Shown: in pieces, positions 44,824 to 54,187 of the stretch
Layout: each line of letters starts with the position of its first letter
How positions within the stretch are numbered: the first letter of the stretch is position 1
DNA from: an uncultured Bacteroidota bacterium
GTDB lineage: Bacteria > Bacteroidota > Bacteroidia > Bacteroidales > P3
Assembly: GCA_902793295.1 (NCBI GenBank)
Contig: CADBDA010000005.1
Coordinates: forward strand, 1-64,000
Direction: 5' to 3'
DNA length: 64,000 nucleotides
Made by a program: the position numbers and the translations under genes
The notes under the pieces: generated by a model
Database searches by the model: none
Seen by the model: the letters and a program-made list of their open reading frames with translations, nothing else
Told to the model about the DNA's origin: nothing

Positions 44824-46188
44824 TTATTTTGCCTGTATTTTGAACCCTTCCTTGCGGGCCAGCACATTGCCGTCTTCGTCCTGCAGCACCAGGTCAAAGA
44901 CAATCGTCGGGGTGGCGTTGACTGCCTTCAAAAAGACCTTGTTGGCTATGCGCAGACACCATTCGCTCCATTCCGAGTTTTCGTAGGCTGCGGTGGCCAC
45001 ATCGTAGGTCTTGATGGTCTTGCCTTCTTCGTCCACCAGCGGGGTCATGTTGTCGTCTTGATAAAAGAAGAGGGCAAAGTACACCTTGCGTCCCGTCAGG
45101 CCCGACACGGTGACGCGCGAACAGACGCGCATGTATTTGTGCCCGTCGTTCTCCAGCACATTCTGTATGATTTGGGGCTGGTAGATGGTGGCTTGCACTT
45201 TCTGGGCGCCGTCGTCACCGTCGCCGCCTGCTTGGTTGATCATGAAGCGCACCTTGTTGCCGCCGTCGCTCACCTTGCCGGTGTGCACCTTTATCTCGCA
45301 GGAACGGAACTCGGTGCTGTAGTTGCGGTCCACCATGATGCGGAACGACGAGGGGGTCTTGTTCTCAATGTGGCACCATTCGGGCAGGCCACTGAAGTAG
45401 TAGTCCTCGCCGCCGGTGCGCACGTTGTGCTGGCTGTAGCCGCCGTCAGCTGGCGCGTCGATGACGTTGGTGTTGGTGTTGCCGTCCACAAAGACCGACA
45501 CGGGCTCCACCGTGAAGCGCTTGTCCTCTGTGGCCAACGGCACTTCCCAGTCGCCTTCGTCGTAAATGTCAAACCGGCACTTGAATTCCTGGTTCTCAAA
45601 CGAGGCCAGTCGCAGGGCGGCATAGGGTATCTTCAACTCGATGGTGAAATTCTGGCCTTCTTCCTTGACGGTGAAGTTCTCGCTAACACCCACTTCTCTG
45701 TACTCCTCCACGTAGCTGTCGTATTCCTGCTCGCCGTCGTCATACGTTAGAATGCGGTTGCCTCGCAGGAAGGTGCATTTGATTCGACCCGAACGTCCTT
45801 TCATGTTGTGGGTGAAAAAGTTGCATCGCATGTCAAGCCCGTACTGCCCGTCCACACTGGAATTGGTCACCGTGGTGCGGGTGATGTCTATGCGCTGCTT
45901 CTTGGCTGTTTTGGCAGCGCTTGCGCTGTTCGACCCGCTGCCCGATGTCTTGCGCGACGTGGCCATGTTGCATTTCTTGATCCAGTCGTTCAGGTCCGAA
46001 TGGTCCGTTTTGTATTTGTCGTAGTCTTTGGCGGCCTTGGCCGAACGGAAATATTTCAGCGCGGTGCTGTAACGACCGTCACGATAGTTGCTCATGCCTT
46101 CGTTCTTGTAATGCTGGTATCCCACCTGTGCTTCCACACTTATGGCCAGCAGCAGACATGCCAGCAATGATATGATTCGTTTCATCAT
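44824..46188 (-). CDS. Exported protein with TPR-like start and BACON-like domain
   Basis: 454 residues. Signal peptide 1-20. Residues 22-75 form one or two TPR-like hairpins (NYRDGRYSTALKYFRSAKAAKDY), a Ser/Ala linker follows, and then beta-rich domains. Residues about 230-325 resemble a BACON domain (FVDGNTNTNVIDAPADGG, YYFSGLPEWCHIE, SCEIKVHTG, VRFMINQAGG), a Bacteroidota module linked to carbohydrate or mucin binding. The C-terminal 110 residues are a further beta domain. It precedes DUF4190-like FHA and follows the kinase at 46200 by 11 bases, so it may be an outer partner of that kinase. Confidence 0.78.
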   Translation of the reverse strand: MMKRIISLLACLLLAISVEAQVGYQHYKNEGMSNYRDGRYSTALKYFRSAKAAKDYDKYKTDHSDLNDWIKKCNMATSRKTSGSGSNSASAAKTAKKQRIDITRTTVTNSSVDGQYGLDMRCNFFTHNMKGRSGRIKCTFLRGNRILTYDDGEQEYDSYVEEYREVGVSENFTVKEEGQNFTIELKIPYAALRLASFENQEFKCRFDIYDEGDWEVPLATEDKRFTVEPVSVFVDGNTNTNVIDAPADGGYSQHNVRTGGEDYYFSGLPEWCHIENKTPSSFRIMVDRNYSTEFRSCEIKVHTGKVSDGGNKVRFMINQAGGDGDDGAQKVQATIYQPQIIQNVLENDGHKYMRVCSRVTVSGLTGRKVYFALFFYQDDNMTPLVDEEGKTIKTYDVATAAYENSEWSEWCLRIANKVFLKAVNATPTIVFDLVLQDEDGNVLARKEGFKIQAK

Positions 46189-46199
46189 AATCTATTTTT

Positions 46200-47684
46200 T
46201 TATTTTTGATTTTTGGCGTATTCCAATTTCTCGCGCACCGCGGGGTCTTCCTTCAGCTGCAGCGAGAGGGTGTAGTTTTCTATGGCTTTGGGGTAGTCCT
46301 TGAATTCGTTCATCAGATTGTCGCCTTCTTCGGCCCAGTCGGCAGCGGCTTGCTTCAGCTTGGGCTCTATGGCGGCATTCAGCTCGTTGCTGCGGTTGTA
46401 CACGTCGGGAATTTCGGCTCCATACTGCGCTTCCATCGACCGAATGCTGTCCAGCAGGGCTTTGGCGTTGAGTAGCTCCTGGGTGTTGGAGGTGCTGCCC
46501 AGACTGATTTGCGACATGCAGCGGGCGGCCATCTCCTTGTACTGGGTTTGCGCGTTGGCGGCGGCGCTGGTCGTTTCCTTGTCTCCACCGCCTACCAGCA
46601 TGACGACAACCACTGCGACGACAACCACTAGCGCTGCCACCAGTCCCCATATCAACCCTTTGTTCTTTTTCGTGCCGGCGGGTTTGACGTCGCTGCTCGC
46701 GACGGTTTGTTGGGCCTTGGGGGCGGCTTCAGTCTTGGCCTGGACTGTCTGCTTCGAGGGCTTGGGTGCCTCGGTGGCTTGGGCCGGCCCGGGTTCCGAG
46801 GGGTGTATGTTGCGCAGGTCGTCCATGAATTCCTTGACGGTCTGGTGACGGTCGGACGATTTCAGCTGCATGGCTTTCATGATGGTCCGGTTGGCTTCTT
46901 CGGGCAGGTCGGGTCGCAGCTCGCGGGGTTCGGGCATGTGCTCGGTGATGCGTGCCGCAGCTTCCATGGGCACCTTGCCGGTCAGTATGAAGTAGAGCGT
47001 CGCACCGATGGCGTAGATGTCGGTGTACGATCCTTTGCGGCTTGTGGTCGTGTACTGCTCGGTGGGGGCATAGCCGTGCGTCAGCATCGAGGTCTGGGCT
47101 TGCGTCTTGTCCTCCACAAATTCGCGCGCCGACCCAAAGTCTATCAGTATGGCCTTGTAGTCGGCCGTAATCATGATGTTGTCGGGCTTGATGTCGCGGT
47201 GCAGTATGTGGCGCTCGTGTATGTAGCCTACGGCGTCGGTTATCTGGGCCATGTAGTTCACGGCTTCGGGGTAGGTGAGGGGGCCTTCTTTATCTACTAT
47301 GGCTTGCAGCGAACGGCCTTCGATGAAGGGCATCACCATGTACGAGGTGTTGTTCTCGTCAAAGATGTCTATCACCTCCACAATGCTGGAGTGGCGCAGC
47401 CCGGCTAGCGTTCGCGCTTCTTTGACAAAGGATTGGCGGTACTTCTCAAATTTGTCTTGGTCCATGCCTTGGATGTGGATGGTCCGTGCATAGGTGTCAC
47501 GCACACATCGCCCCGCGGGGAAGTATTCCTTGATGCAGACGGGGCGGTCCAGCCCGCTTTGTATGGCTTTGTAGGTGATGCCGAACCCGCCTTCGCCTAT
47601 CTTCTTTTCAATAATGTATTTGCCGCCGTTCAATCCGGTGCCCGGCTGCAGTTCAGTGAATTCGTTTATGTTGTTCTCGTCCAT
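46200..47684 (-). CDS. Membrane Ser/Thr protein kinase with helical outer domain
   Basis: 494 residues. Kinase 20-292 with all core motifs: GEGGFGITY, Lys52 (CIKEY), HRDIKPDN with Asp164, DFG with Asp182, APTEQYT. Ala/Pro/Lys-rich linker, membrane helix 342-366 (GLIWGLVAALVVVV), then a helical outer part (370-494) ending in a TPR-like pair (GDNLMNEFKDYPKAIENYTLSLQLKEDP). The kinase part is about as close to that at 40973 as paralogues from a recent duplication, yet the outer domains are unrelated, which suggests domain swapping at the linker. Gap of 11 bases to the BACON-like gene. Confidence 0.88.
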   Translation of the reverse strand: MDENNINEFTELQPGTGLNGGKYIIEKKIGEGGFGITYKAIQSGLDRPVCIKEYFPAGRCVRDTYARTIHIQGMDQDKFEKYRQSFVKEARTLAGLRHSSIVEVIDIFDENNTSYMVMPFIEGRSLQAIVDKEGPLTYPEAVNYMAQITDAVGYIHERHILHRDIKPDNIMITADYKAILIDFGSAREFVEDKTQAQTSMLTHGYAPTEQYTTTSRKGSYTDIYAIGATLYFILTGKVPMEAAARITEHMPEPRELRPDLPEEANRTIMKAMQLKSSDRHQTVKEFMDDLRNIHPSEPGPAQATEAPKPSKQTVQAKTEAAPKAQQTVASSDVKPAGTKKNKGLIWGLVAALVVVVAVVVVMLVGGGDKETTSAAANAQTQYKEMAARCMSQISLGSTSNTQELLNAKALLDSIRSMEAQYGAEIPDVYNRSNELNAAIEPKLKQAAADWAEEGDNLMNEFKDYPKAIENYTLSLQLKEDPAVREKLEYAKNQK

Positions 47685-47751
47685 TGGGTATTTGTTTTTC
47701 TTAGTTGGTGGTGTGCTTGGTCGTCTGTCGGCCCGATGCGACGTCCGACCT

Positions 47752-48672
47752 CTATTTTTTCTTCAAAATCGATAGATCAGGCACAATATAGTCAAATAGG
47801 TAGTTGTTGTCAACATCGGCTTCTTTGAACCTCCATTTCAGTGTGCCGTCTGATTGTAGTGTTATGGTGGCTTTCCCGCCGCCTTCACGTCCTGCACTGT
47901 GAAAACTGACGGCGGCAGTGTTGCCGCTCAGGGTGCCGCGTATCGAATTGTCGGGGTCGTCGTCCATATAGCCTCGGTTGTCCGCATAGCCATAGCTGCC
48001 GTACAGTTGGTCGCCTTGCTGGAACAGGTTCAGCTGAAAAACATAACATTCGTTCTGGAATTCCCATTCCCCTTCAAAGGGCTTTTTGTTGTCCACTATC
48101 GTCATGGTCTCGCCGGGGCTGCTGATGACCGATGTGGTGGTGTTGCCGTTGGTGTAGGTCGTTGTGGTGGTGTTGCTTGGACTGGTGCCATTCTGCTCTC
48201 CGGGCACATTGCTGCCTTCAACCGTCATCGGGTCGTGTGACGTTTCCTCGCCGTCGAAGACGCCCGTAAGGCTCAGCACCAGCAGAACGCAGACCAATAC
48301 CAGCCCGCCGACAATGGCCCATATCAGACCGGTCGTATTCTTGTTTCCTCCTGTGGTGTTGATGGCTCCTCTGGAAATGCTGGAACCACCGTTCCGATGG
48401 GAACCGCCCGATCCTCCATAAACCCCATCGCCATAAATGTAATTCCGCCAGGGCAGCTGTTGGTTCCCCACCCGCACATAGTCGTTGGGCTGCAGCGGCA
48501 CGGTACCATGTATGCGGTTGCCGTTGACAAAGGTGCCGTTGGTGCTGTTGCAGTCCGTCAGCTCGCAGCGTCCGTCGCTGTGAACGATGAGAATGCAATG
48601 CTCCCTCGACACGCTTCGGTCGTTAATGCATACATCGTTAGTGGACAATCGGCCTATAGTGATTCGTCTCAT
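47752..48672 (-). CDS. FHA - membrane helix - periplasmic beta domain protein
   Basis: 306 residues. FHA 1-85 (IGRLSTNDVCI, SVSREHCIL, NSTNGTFVN), the LPWRNYI motif, linker, membrane helix about 117-140, a Thr/Asn/Ser-rich stalk, then an outer domain (195-306) with EGEWEF, GDQLYGSYGY and GGGKATITLQSDG. The outer domain parallels that of the next gene (48697), which suggests a small beta-barrel or lipocalin-like fold. FHA likely binds a phospho-Thr in the nearby kinases or their partners. All three FHA core residues (Arg, Ser, His) are present. Confidence 0.83.
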   Translation of the reverse strand: MRRITIGRLSTNDVCINDRSVSREHCILIVHSDGRCELTDCNSTNGTFVNGNRIHGTVPLQPNDYVRVGNQQLPWRNYIYGDGVYGGSGGSHRNGGSSISRGAINTTGGNKNTTGLIWAIVGGLVLVCVLLVLSLTGVFDGEETSHDPMTVEGSNVPGEQNGTSPSNTTTTTYTNGNTTTSVISSPGETMTIVDNKKPFEGEWEFQNECYVFQLNLFQQGDQLYGSYGYADNRGYMDDDPDNSIRGTLSGNTAAVSFHSAGREGGGKATITLQSDGTLKWRFKEADVDNNYLFDYIVPDLSILKKK

Positions 48673-48696
48673 TTTTCTTAGAGTTGGTTGGAATGT

Positions 48697-49575
48697 TTAG
48701 TTGATTTTTTTCAGCGTCACATTTTGCGGCACTATGCAGTCTCCTTTCTTCGAGGTGCGGTTCCAGGTGATGGAGCTCTTCGAGTTCCAGGTGATGGTGG
48801 CGGTGCCTGAGCCGCCCATGTCGGCGCTCTTGAAGGTGACGGTGGCTTGGTTGCCCTCCACGGTGCCGATGACGGTGTTGTTCTCATACTCGAAGCCGTC
48901 CAGCTCTTCCTGCACGGCGTCCCACGAGTAGTAGGATCCGGTGATCTTGTTGCCCTTCTGGGTCAGCGCCAGCAACAGCATGCGGTCGGGCACTTCTTCG
49001 CCGTCCACCCACGAGGTGCTCTTCGTCTGCCACGACCAGGTTCCTTCGAAGTTGGCGGGCAAAACGTTTTCTTTCTGCGACTTGGCCACTTCGGCGGTCT
49101 GTGTCACGGGAGAGGTGGTCTTCGGTTGGTTGGGGTCGTTGGTCACGCCGGCGGCAATGGGCTCCTTGCCCTTGCTTTCCTTCTTGTCAAACACACCGGT
49201 GGCAAACAGCACCACGATGGCCAACACCACGACTAGTCCGCCCACCAGTCCCCATATCAGTCCTTGCGACGGCCCCTTCGAAGGTGGGGGCATGATTCCT
49301 ATTCCGTTTCCACCTGCTCCGGGCATCGGCCCGCCAAGGTATTGCCTCAGGTCGATGTTGGTCTCGCCCACGCGTAGCGTGTCGTTCAGTCCGATGGGTG
49401 TCTCGCCTGCTATGCGCTGTTCGTTCACAAAGGTGCCGTTGGTGCTTCCATTGTCGGTCACCGTGATGCGTCCGTCGTCATACTGGCGCACGGTGCAGTG
49501 GTAGCGCGAGGCTTTTAAATCTTGCTGCAATGCAATGGTGTTGTCAGAGTTACGTCCAATAGTAATGGTTTTCAT
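48697..49575 (-). CDS. FHA - membrane helix - periplasmic beta domain protein
   Basis: 292 residues. FHA 1-80 (IGRNSDNTIAL, KASRYHCTV, NGSTNGTFVN), then IDLRQYLGG where relatives have LPWQxY, a Pro/Gly linker, membrane helix about 106-127, a polar stalk and an outer beta domain (170-292: EGTWSW, GNKITGSYYSW, GSGTATITWN). Paralogue of the preceding protein over its full length with low identity. In a tight run with gaps of 24 and 55 bases. Confidence 0.83.
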   Translation of the reverse strand: MKTITIGRNSDNTIALQQDLKASRYHCTVRQYDDGRITVTDNGSTNGTFVNEQRIAGETPIGLNDTLRVGETNIDLRQYLGGPMPGAGGNGIGIMPPPSKGPSQGLIWGLVGGLVVVLAIVVLFATGVFDKKESKGKEPIAAGVTNDPNQPKTTSPVTQTAEVAKSQKENVLPANFEGTWSWQTKSTSWVDGEEVPDRMLLLALTQKGNKITGSYYSWDAVQEELDGFEYENNTVIGTVEGNQATVTFKSADMGGSGTATITWNSKSSITWNRTSKKGDCIVPQNVTLKKIN

Positions 49576-49630
49576 ATAATATAGTTTTCGTTTTTGTTTC
49601 CGTTTTCGTGACGAAGTCCCGTTTTCATCT

Positions 49631-50464
49631 TTAAAACAGATTCATCTGTATCATCCCTTTGGTCAGCTGCTCGGCAAAAATGGCCAGTAGCAGGAAGATG
49701 AATCCCACCGTGACACCGATATTGGCAAGGGTAAGCCCCCACGATTCGGTGGAACTGTGGCTGCGGTTCGAGAAGATGGTGACGAAGTCGGCTGCGGTTC
49801 CCGTCAACAGGGCGATGATGATGAATAACCATTTGCCGGTGCTGAACGAGATGCCATGCAGATATAATGGGAATAATTTTATGACGTTGACTCCAAGTAA
49901 TTGGGCGGCTTTCCCAAAATCGGCCGTAAAGAACAGGATGACGATTAGCAGCACGGTGAGTACCGATATGATGCCCAGTATCAGCGATATGATGCCTGCG
50001 GTGTCGTTTTCGGTGTCGGTGTAGTTGGTGCCGCCGCCGTATGCTGTGCCGCCGTATGCTGTACCACCGCCGTATGCTGTGCCGCCCTGCGTCATGCTGC
50101 CGTTGTAGTTGGTGCCGCCGTAGGTCGAGCTGCCTCGTTGAATCTTGGTGCTGTTCCTGTTGCCGCTACCATAAACGGTGGTGGGCTGTTGGTGCGGGAC
50201 TTTTTTGCCTCGCTTCTCCAGCATGTCTCGCCATGGCAGCGATGTGCTGCCTATGCGCACCACGTCGTAGGGGTTCAATATGTGCTCGCCGTTGATGCGG
50301 AATTCGTTGACGTATGTTCCGTTGGTACTGTTGAAGTCAACAATGCCGTATTTGCCGTCGTCGTAGCGCATTATCTGGCAATGGATTCTCGAGGCTTTCT
50401 CGTCGTTGATGACGATGTCGTTCTTCTGCGAACGGCCGATGGTGATCACTTGTACAGGTTTCAT
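49631..50464 (-). CDS. FHA protein with three membrane helices
   Basis: 277 residues from ATG 50464. A 21-codon upstream extension is open, but the ATG at 50464 overlaps the stop of the kinase gene (ATGA) and starts the FHA cleanly with MKPVQVITIG. FHA 1-85 (IGRSQKNDIVI, KASRIHCQI, NSTNGTYVN), LPWRDML, then a GGTAYGG-repeat linker (about 110-145) and three hydrophobic segments (about 150-180, 205-225, 240-262). Translational coupling to the soluble kinase at 50461 makes it the best candidate partner or substrate of that kinase. Confidence 0.85.
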   Translation of the reverse strand: MKPVQVITIGRSQKNDIVINDEKASRIHCQIMRYDDGKYGIVDFNSTNGTYVNEFRINGEHILNPYDVVRIGSTSLPWRDMLEKRGKKVPHQQPTTVYGSGNRNSTKIQRGSSTYGGTNYNGSMTQGGTAYGGGTAYGGTAYGGGTNYTDTENDTAGIISLILGIISVLTVLLIVILFFTADFGKAAQLLGVNVIKLFPLYLHGISFSTGKWLFIIIALLTGTAADFVTIFSNRSHSSTESWGLTLANIGVTVGFIFLLLAIFAEQLTKGMIQMNLF

Positions 50465-51351
50465 CTTTTGAAGTGTTTTCTGTGTCGGTTCATATAATTC
50501 TCTATGTCGCGGGCAAATTCCTCGCAACTTTGGTAGCGTTCGAAGGGCTGCTTGCGAAGGGCGCGTTCCACAATGGTCTGCAACTCGTCGTTGACAAAGG
50601 GGTAGTACTGGCGCATCTGGGGCGTGGGATGGTTCTTGATCTTGTCGCGTATGTCCTCCACCTGGCGTCGCCCGCTGCTTTCGTTCGACACAAAGGGCAG
50701 GTGGCCCGACAGCATCTCAAACAGCATGATGCCTAGGGCGAAAATGTCGGTGTATTTGCCACAACGCCCTTTCTCGAACTGCTCGGGGGGCATGTAGGCG
50801 GGCGTGCCGAATCCGGTGCTGTTGCTCATGTCCGACAGACGCGAGGCGATGCCTAGGTCTATCAGCTTGATCTCCCTGTCGCCGGGCAGCAGCATGATGT
50901 TGTTCGATTTGATGTCCAGATGCAATATGCCGTTGTCTACCTGCATGTGGGGTATCTTGATGCGGTGCAGGAACCCTACGGTGTCCAACACCTGCAGAAA
51001 CAACGGCAGCGCTCGCTCCTCGGGTATGGGCCCGCATTGGCGGTAGATGTACTGCTCCAGACTGCGCCCTTCCACAAATTCCATGATGATGAACATCTGG
51101 TTCTTCTGCGCGTTGTCTATAAAGTCCACCAGCTTGGGTATGCGCGGGTGCTGGGCGTACAGGTACAGCTGGGCTTCCATGTCGCGGAACTTCTGCCGTA
51201 TGATGGGATTCGACAGGTGACGTATCTTCAGCTCCTTGATGGCCACCGGAAATCCGCTCCGCAGGTCTATGCCCCAATAAACGCGGGCGGTGCCGCCTTC
51301 TGCTATCAGGTGGTCTATATGGTAGTAGGGTATGTTCGGGTAGTCAGGCAT
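50461..51351 (-). CDS. Soluble Ser/Thr protein kinase
   Basis: 296 residues, essentially only a kinase domain. Glycine loop AEGGTARVY, Lys39 in VAIKEL, catalytic loop HLDIKSNN with Asp146 (Arg of HRD replaced by Leu), DLG with Asp165 in place of DFG, activation segment GTPAYMPPEQ. Loss of the HRD arginine usually means activity does not need activation-loop phosphorylation. No membrane helix, unlike the two other kinases of this block. It overlaps the FHA gene at 49631 by 4 bases. The kinase can be taken as active because metal and catalytic residues are kept. Confidence 0.87.
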   Translation of the reverse strand: MPDYPNIPYYHIDHLIAEGGTARVYWGIDLRSGFPVAIKELKIRHLSNPIIRQKFRDMEAQLYLYAQHPRIPKLVDFIDNAQKNQMFIIMEFVEGRSLEQYIYRQCGPIPEERALPLFLQVLDTVGFLHRIKIPHMQVDNGILHLDIKSNNIMLLPGDREIKLIDLGIASRLSDMSNSTGFGTPAYMPPEQFEKGRCGKYTDIFALGIMLFEMLSGHLPFVSNESSGRRQVEDIRDKIKNHPTPQMRQYYPFVNDELQTIVERALRKQPFERYQSCEEFARDIENYMNRHRKHFKR

Positions 51352-51387
51352 AGTGTGGTCGTCTGGTTTGTCTCCGATGGGTGGGTG

Positions 51388-52401
51388 TTATTTCTTGTTA
51401 GGGGTTACATTGTTGCTGGCATTGTTGCCATTGCTGGCATTGTTGCCATTGCTTGCATTGCCGGCATTGCTTGCATTGTTGCCATTGCCGGCGTTTCCGG
51501 CATTGGGCGTCACTTTGCGGTCGGTCTTATTGGTGTCTCCCTTTTGAGCGTTGCTCTTGGGCTGTGTGGCCTTCTGTTCTTCATTGGCGAGTGTGGCTCC
51601 GGAGCTGCGCAGTGCTTTCAGGCTGTCTATCATTCTCCGCTTGCCTAATTCATCGGCTTGGTTGAATGCGTTTTGGGCTTTTTCATTGAATTGCGATTTA
51701 TTCAGATTTTCCCCCCAGCCCATCTTCTTGCTGAAGGCGTTGCATTTGTCTTTGCCTAATTTGATGACGTCGTTCAGGATCTTGCTGAATTCTTTTTGCA
51801 GCAGATCGTCTATGGAGTCTTGCTCTCGCTGCGTCCGCTTGTACGTGGGCCCGTTTTCTTTCATCATTTGGTTCCACTCTTCTTCATAGGCTCTCAGCGC
51901 TTCGTCTGAATTCCATTCGTCCGAATTCTCTGGGTCCATGGTGTCGCTTGTCGCGGCTGGGGCGTCGGCTGGGGAGGCTTCCTTGTCGCTTCCCTTGCTG
52001 ACAAAAAACCATACCACCACTCCCACTATCAGCAGTAGCAGCAACATCAGAATGACATAAACGGCTTTGTTGTTGGGACGCTTGGGGGGCTGCGAATGGT
52101 AGCTTATCTGCTCTTGGCGCAGAATGGGGTTGGGCTGTCCTGCACCGTTCATGGCGGGTCTGTTCAAATATTGCTGCCAGGGCAATATGGTGTGACCTAT
52201 GCGCACTTCGTCACCGGGGTTCAGTGGGCACTCTCCCTCTATTCTGCGTCCGTTGACAAAGGTGCCGTTGGTCGACCCCATGTCGACGACTTTGATGGCT
52301 CCGCTGTCGTCTTGCACCAACTGCATGTGCACTCGAGTAACGAATGGATCGTTAATGACTATGTCGCTGCCGACTTCTCGGCCAAAGGTGATAACTCTCA
52401 T
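51388..52401 (-). CDS. FHA - membrane helix - low-complexity tail protein
   Basis: 337 residues. FHA 1-85 (FGREVGSDIVI, VTRVHMQL, GSTNGTFVN), LPWQQYL, membrane helix about 128-150 (VILMLLLLLIVGVVVWFF), an outer helical part with charged residues, and an Asn/Gly/Ala/Ser tail (about 300-332) made of GNxxNAS repeats. The tail is encoded by short repeats of about 15 bases and should vary between strains. It lies 36 bases upstream of the soluble kinase and 34 downstream of the PP2C phosphatase. Confidence 0.83.
   Translation of the reverse strand: MRVITFGREVGSDIVINDPFVTRVHMQLVQDDSGAIKVVDMGSTNGTFVNGRRIEGECPLNPGDEVRIGHTILPWQQYLNRPAMNGAGQPNPILRQEQISYHSQPPKRPNNKAVYVILMLLLLLIVGVVVWFFVSKGSDKEASPADAPAATSDTMDPENSDEWNSDEALRAYEEEWNQMMKENGPTYKRTQREQDSIDDLLQKEFSKILNDVIKLGKDKCNAFSKKMGWGENLNKSQFNEKAQNAFNQADELGKRRMIDSLKALRSSGATLANEEQKATQPKSNAQKGDTNKTDRKVTPNAGNAGNGNNASNAGNASNGNNASNGNNASNNVTPNKK
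51406..51508 (-). repeat. Short tandem repeats coding the Asn/Ala/Ser tail
   Basis: Imperfect 15-base and 9-base units built on GCATTGTTGCCATTG alternate through this stretch and keep frame, giving the NNAS/GNAG repeats at the C-terminus of the FHA protein. Length change here would alter the tail only. Confidence 0.75.
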
Positions 52402-52435
52402 GGTGTTTTGTCGTTTTTCTTGGCAAATGGGTCTC

Positions 52436-54040
52436 TTATTTGTTGCCTTCCTTTTTGTCCTGTCCTTCTGGGGTGGGTTTTGACTGGCTGTTGGATACGT
52501 CGCCCTCCTGGGCTATCATCTTTTCAGCTTGTTTCTTCAGCCCTTTCATTTGCTCTTGCCCATTCTTTGTTCCCTCCGTTTGGCTTGTGCGGGCACTACT
52601 GTTGTTGGCTCTGCTCCCTTGCTGGGTGCGGGCGTTGTTTGTGGCTGCTGGTTGTGTGCTGGTGCTCTTGATTGCACTGGCCTGATCTGTGACGCTTCCA
52701 ATCACTTTTGCCTTCTCTTCTTTGCCTTGGTCGGCTGCCTCCCCTTCCAGTTGCTCCAACTGCTCCTTGGCGGCTTCCATGGCGGCGCGTTTGGCGTCTC
52801 GGTCGGCTTTCGACTTCACGCATTTGGCTTTGGATTTGTTGTAGGCGCTTTCGGCGCTGTCGTAGTTCTCCTTGGCTTTCTTCAGGCGCTTGGCATAATT
52901 GTTCATCTCTGCTTGTTTCGGCTTCTGGGGCTTGTCTTTCTCGGCTTTGCTGACTTTGTCTTTCCATGTGATGACATTCAGACTGTCCTTCACGGCCTTG
53001 ACCGAATCGGCCTCATATAGCGCTTGTGCGGCATTGTATGAGGTCACCGCTACGGAGTAGGCTTGCTCCAGTTGGGCTTTCTTCTTGGCTTTGTTGTGAT
53101 TCGAAATCAGGATGCAGCCAATGACAATCGCTGCCACCAGCACTGCCATGACGACGTAGGTGATGGGCGATTTCAGCCACGAGGGTTTGGGGGAATGGGT
53201 GTCGCTGCTGGGGGTTGTCGGATGGGGATTGTAGCTCACAAATTGGCTGCTCTTCCATGGGCTGCCTTCCACGCGTATCAGCTCCAGTGTGCAGTTGTCC
53301 TGCCCGCCGGGGTGCACAATCTCTCCTTCCATGGCCAGCGCTATGAGCTTCTCGCCGCGCTGCTCCAGCGGGGTGCTCTCGGCCAGCACGCTGCCAATGG
53401 TGCGGTCGCTGATCATGCCCGACAGTCCGTCGGTGCATATCAGGAAGATGTCGCCGTCCTTGGGATGGATGGGCTGGTTCAGTGGCGTGATGGTGGGCGT
53501 CAACTCCGGTCGGATGCCCAAGGCCTTGGTGATGCGGTTCTTCATGGGGTGGTGCTCGGCCATCTCATCGGTGATCTCGCCGGCGTCCACTAGCCCTTGC
53601 ACATACGAGTGGTCTTTCGTGATGCGGTGCAGCTCCCGCTCCTTGCCCAGATAAAGGTAGATGCGGCTGTCTCCGGCATGGGCCACCCACACATCGTCGC
53701 CTTGCATCAGCACGATGCAGGCCGTTGTACCCATGCCCCGAAATTCGGGATTGTCGTCGGCATAGCCCAATATCTGCATGTTGGCAAACTGCAAGGCTCC
53801 GTTCAGCGCCTCGACGGGATTGGCATACTTTTCCTTTTTCATATAGGCAAGGATGCTCTCCACTGCCAGCGTCGACGCCTTGGCGCCGCCTACATGTCCG
53901 CCCATGCCGTCACAAACTACGAAAATGTCGCCGTTCTCGGTCATGGGTGCAAAATCACAACTGTCTTCCTGAGCCTTGCGGACGTTGCCGATGACTCCTT
54001 TCTTGAAGAAATTATTTTTGTCGATGGTTGTCAAACTCAT
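52436..54040 (-). CDS. PP2C-type protein phosphatase with membrane helix and coiled coil
   Basis: 534 residues from ATG 54040; an upstream extension of 29 codons is not conserved-looking. PP2C domain 8-256 with the metal-binding residues: Asp44 in VCDGMGGH, Asp204 in CTDGLSG, Asp248 in GGQDNC, plus AHAGDSRIY. Membrane helix 293-313, then an outer Lys/Ala/Glu-rich coiled coil and a Gln/Ser/Thr tail. It reverses the Ser/Thr phosphorylation made by the neighbouring kinases. The outer coil is unusual for bacterial PP2C and may bind the envelope. A 267-base gap and a terminator separate it from the vWA-FHA gene. Confidence 0.9.
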   Translation of the reverse strand: MSLTTIDKNNFFKKGVIGNVRKAQEDSCDFAPMTENGDIFVVCDGMGGHVGGAKASTLAVESILAYMKKEKYANPVEALNGALQFANMQILGYADDNPEFRGMGTTACIVLMQGDDVWVAHAGDSRIYLYLGKERELHRITKDHSYVQGLVDAGEITDEMAEHHPMKNRITKALGIRPELTPTITPLNQPIHPKDGDIFLICTDGLSGMISDRTIGSVLAESTPLEQRGEKLIALAMEGEIVHPGGQDNCTLELIRVEGSPWKSSQFVSYNPHPTTPSSDTHSPKPSWLKSPITYVVMAVLVAAIVIGCILISNHNKAKKKAQLEQAYSVAVTSYNAAQALYEADSVKAVKDSLNVITWKDKVSKAEKDKPQKPKQAEMNNYAKRLKKAKENYDSAESAYNKSKAKCVKSKADRDAKRAAMEAAKEQLEQLEGEAADQGKEEKAKVIGSVTDQASAIKSTSTQPAATNNARTQQGSRANNSSARTSQTEGTKNGQEQMKGLKKQAEKMIAQEGDVSNSQSKPTPEGQDKKEGNK

Positions 54041-54187
54041 GTTGGATGGATTCTTTGTTTCTTGAACCTGTGTCGGATATTGAACTTCTCTCTGGTCGCA
54101 AACCGCTGCCGGATCCAATCCTGCCACGGCCCGCTAACCGCTCTCTCCGTATGCGACCCGCTGTCGGGCCTTGAATCTTTGTCTGGG

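Noticed and set aside
44809..45750. 313-codon open frame on the plus strand
   Set aside because: Antisense to the BACON-like exported protein; Val/His/Ala-rich and without motifs.
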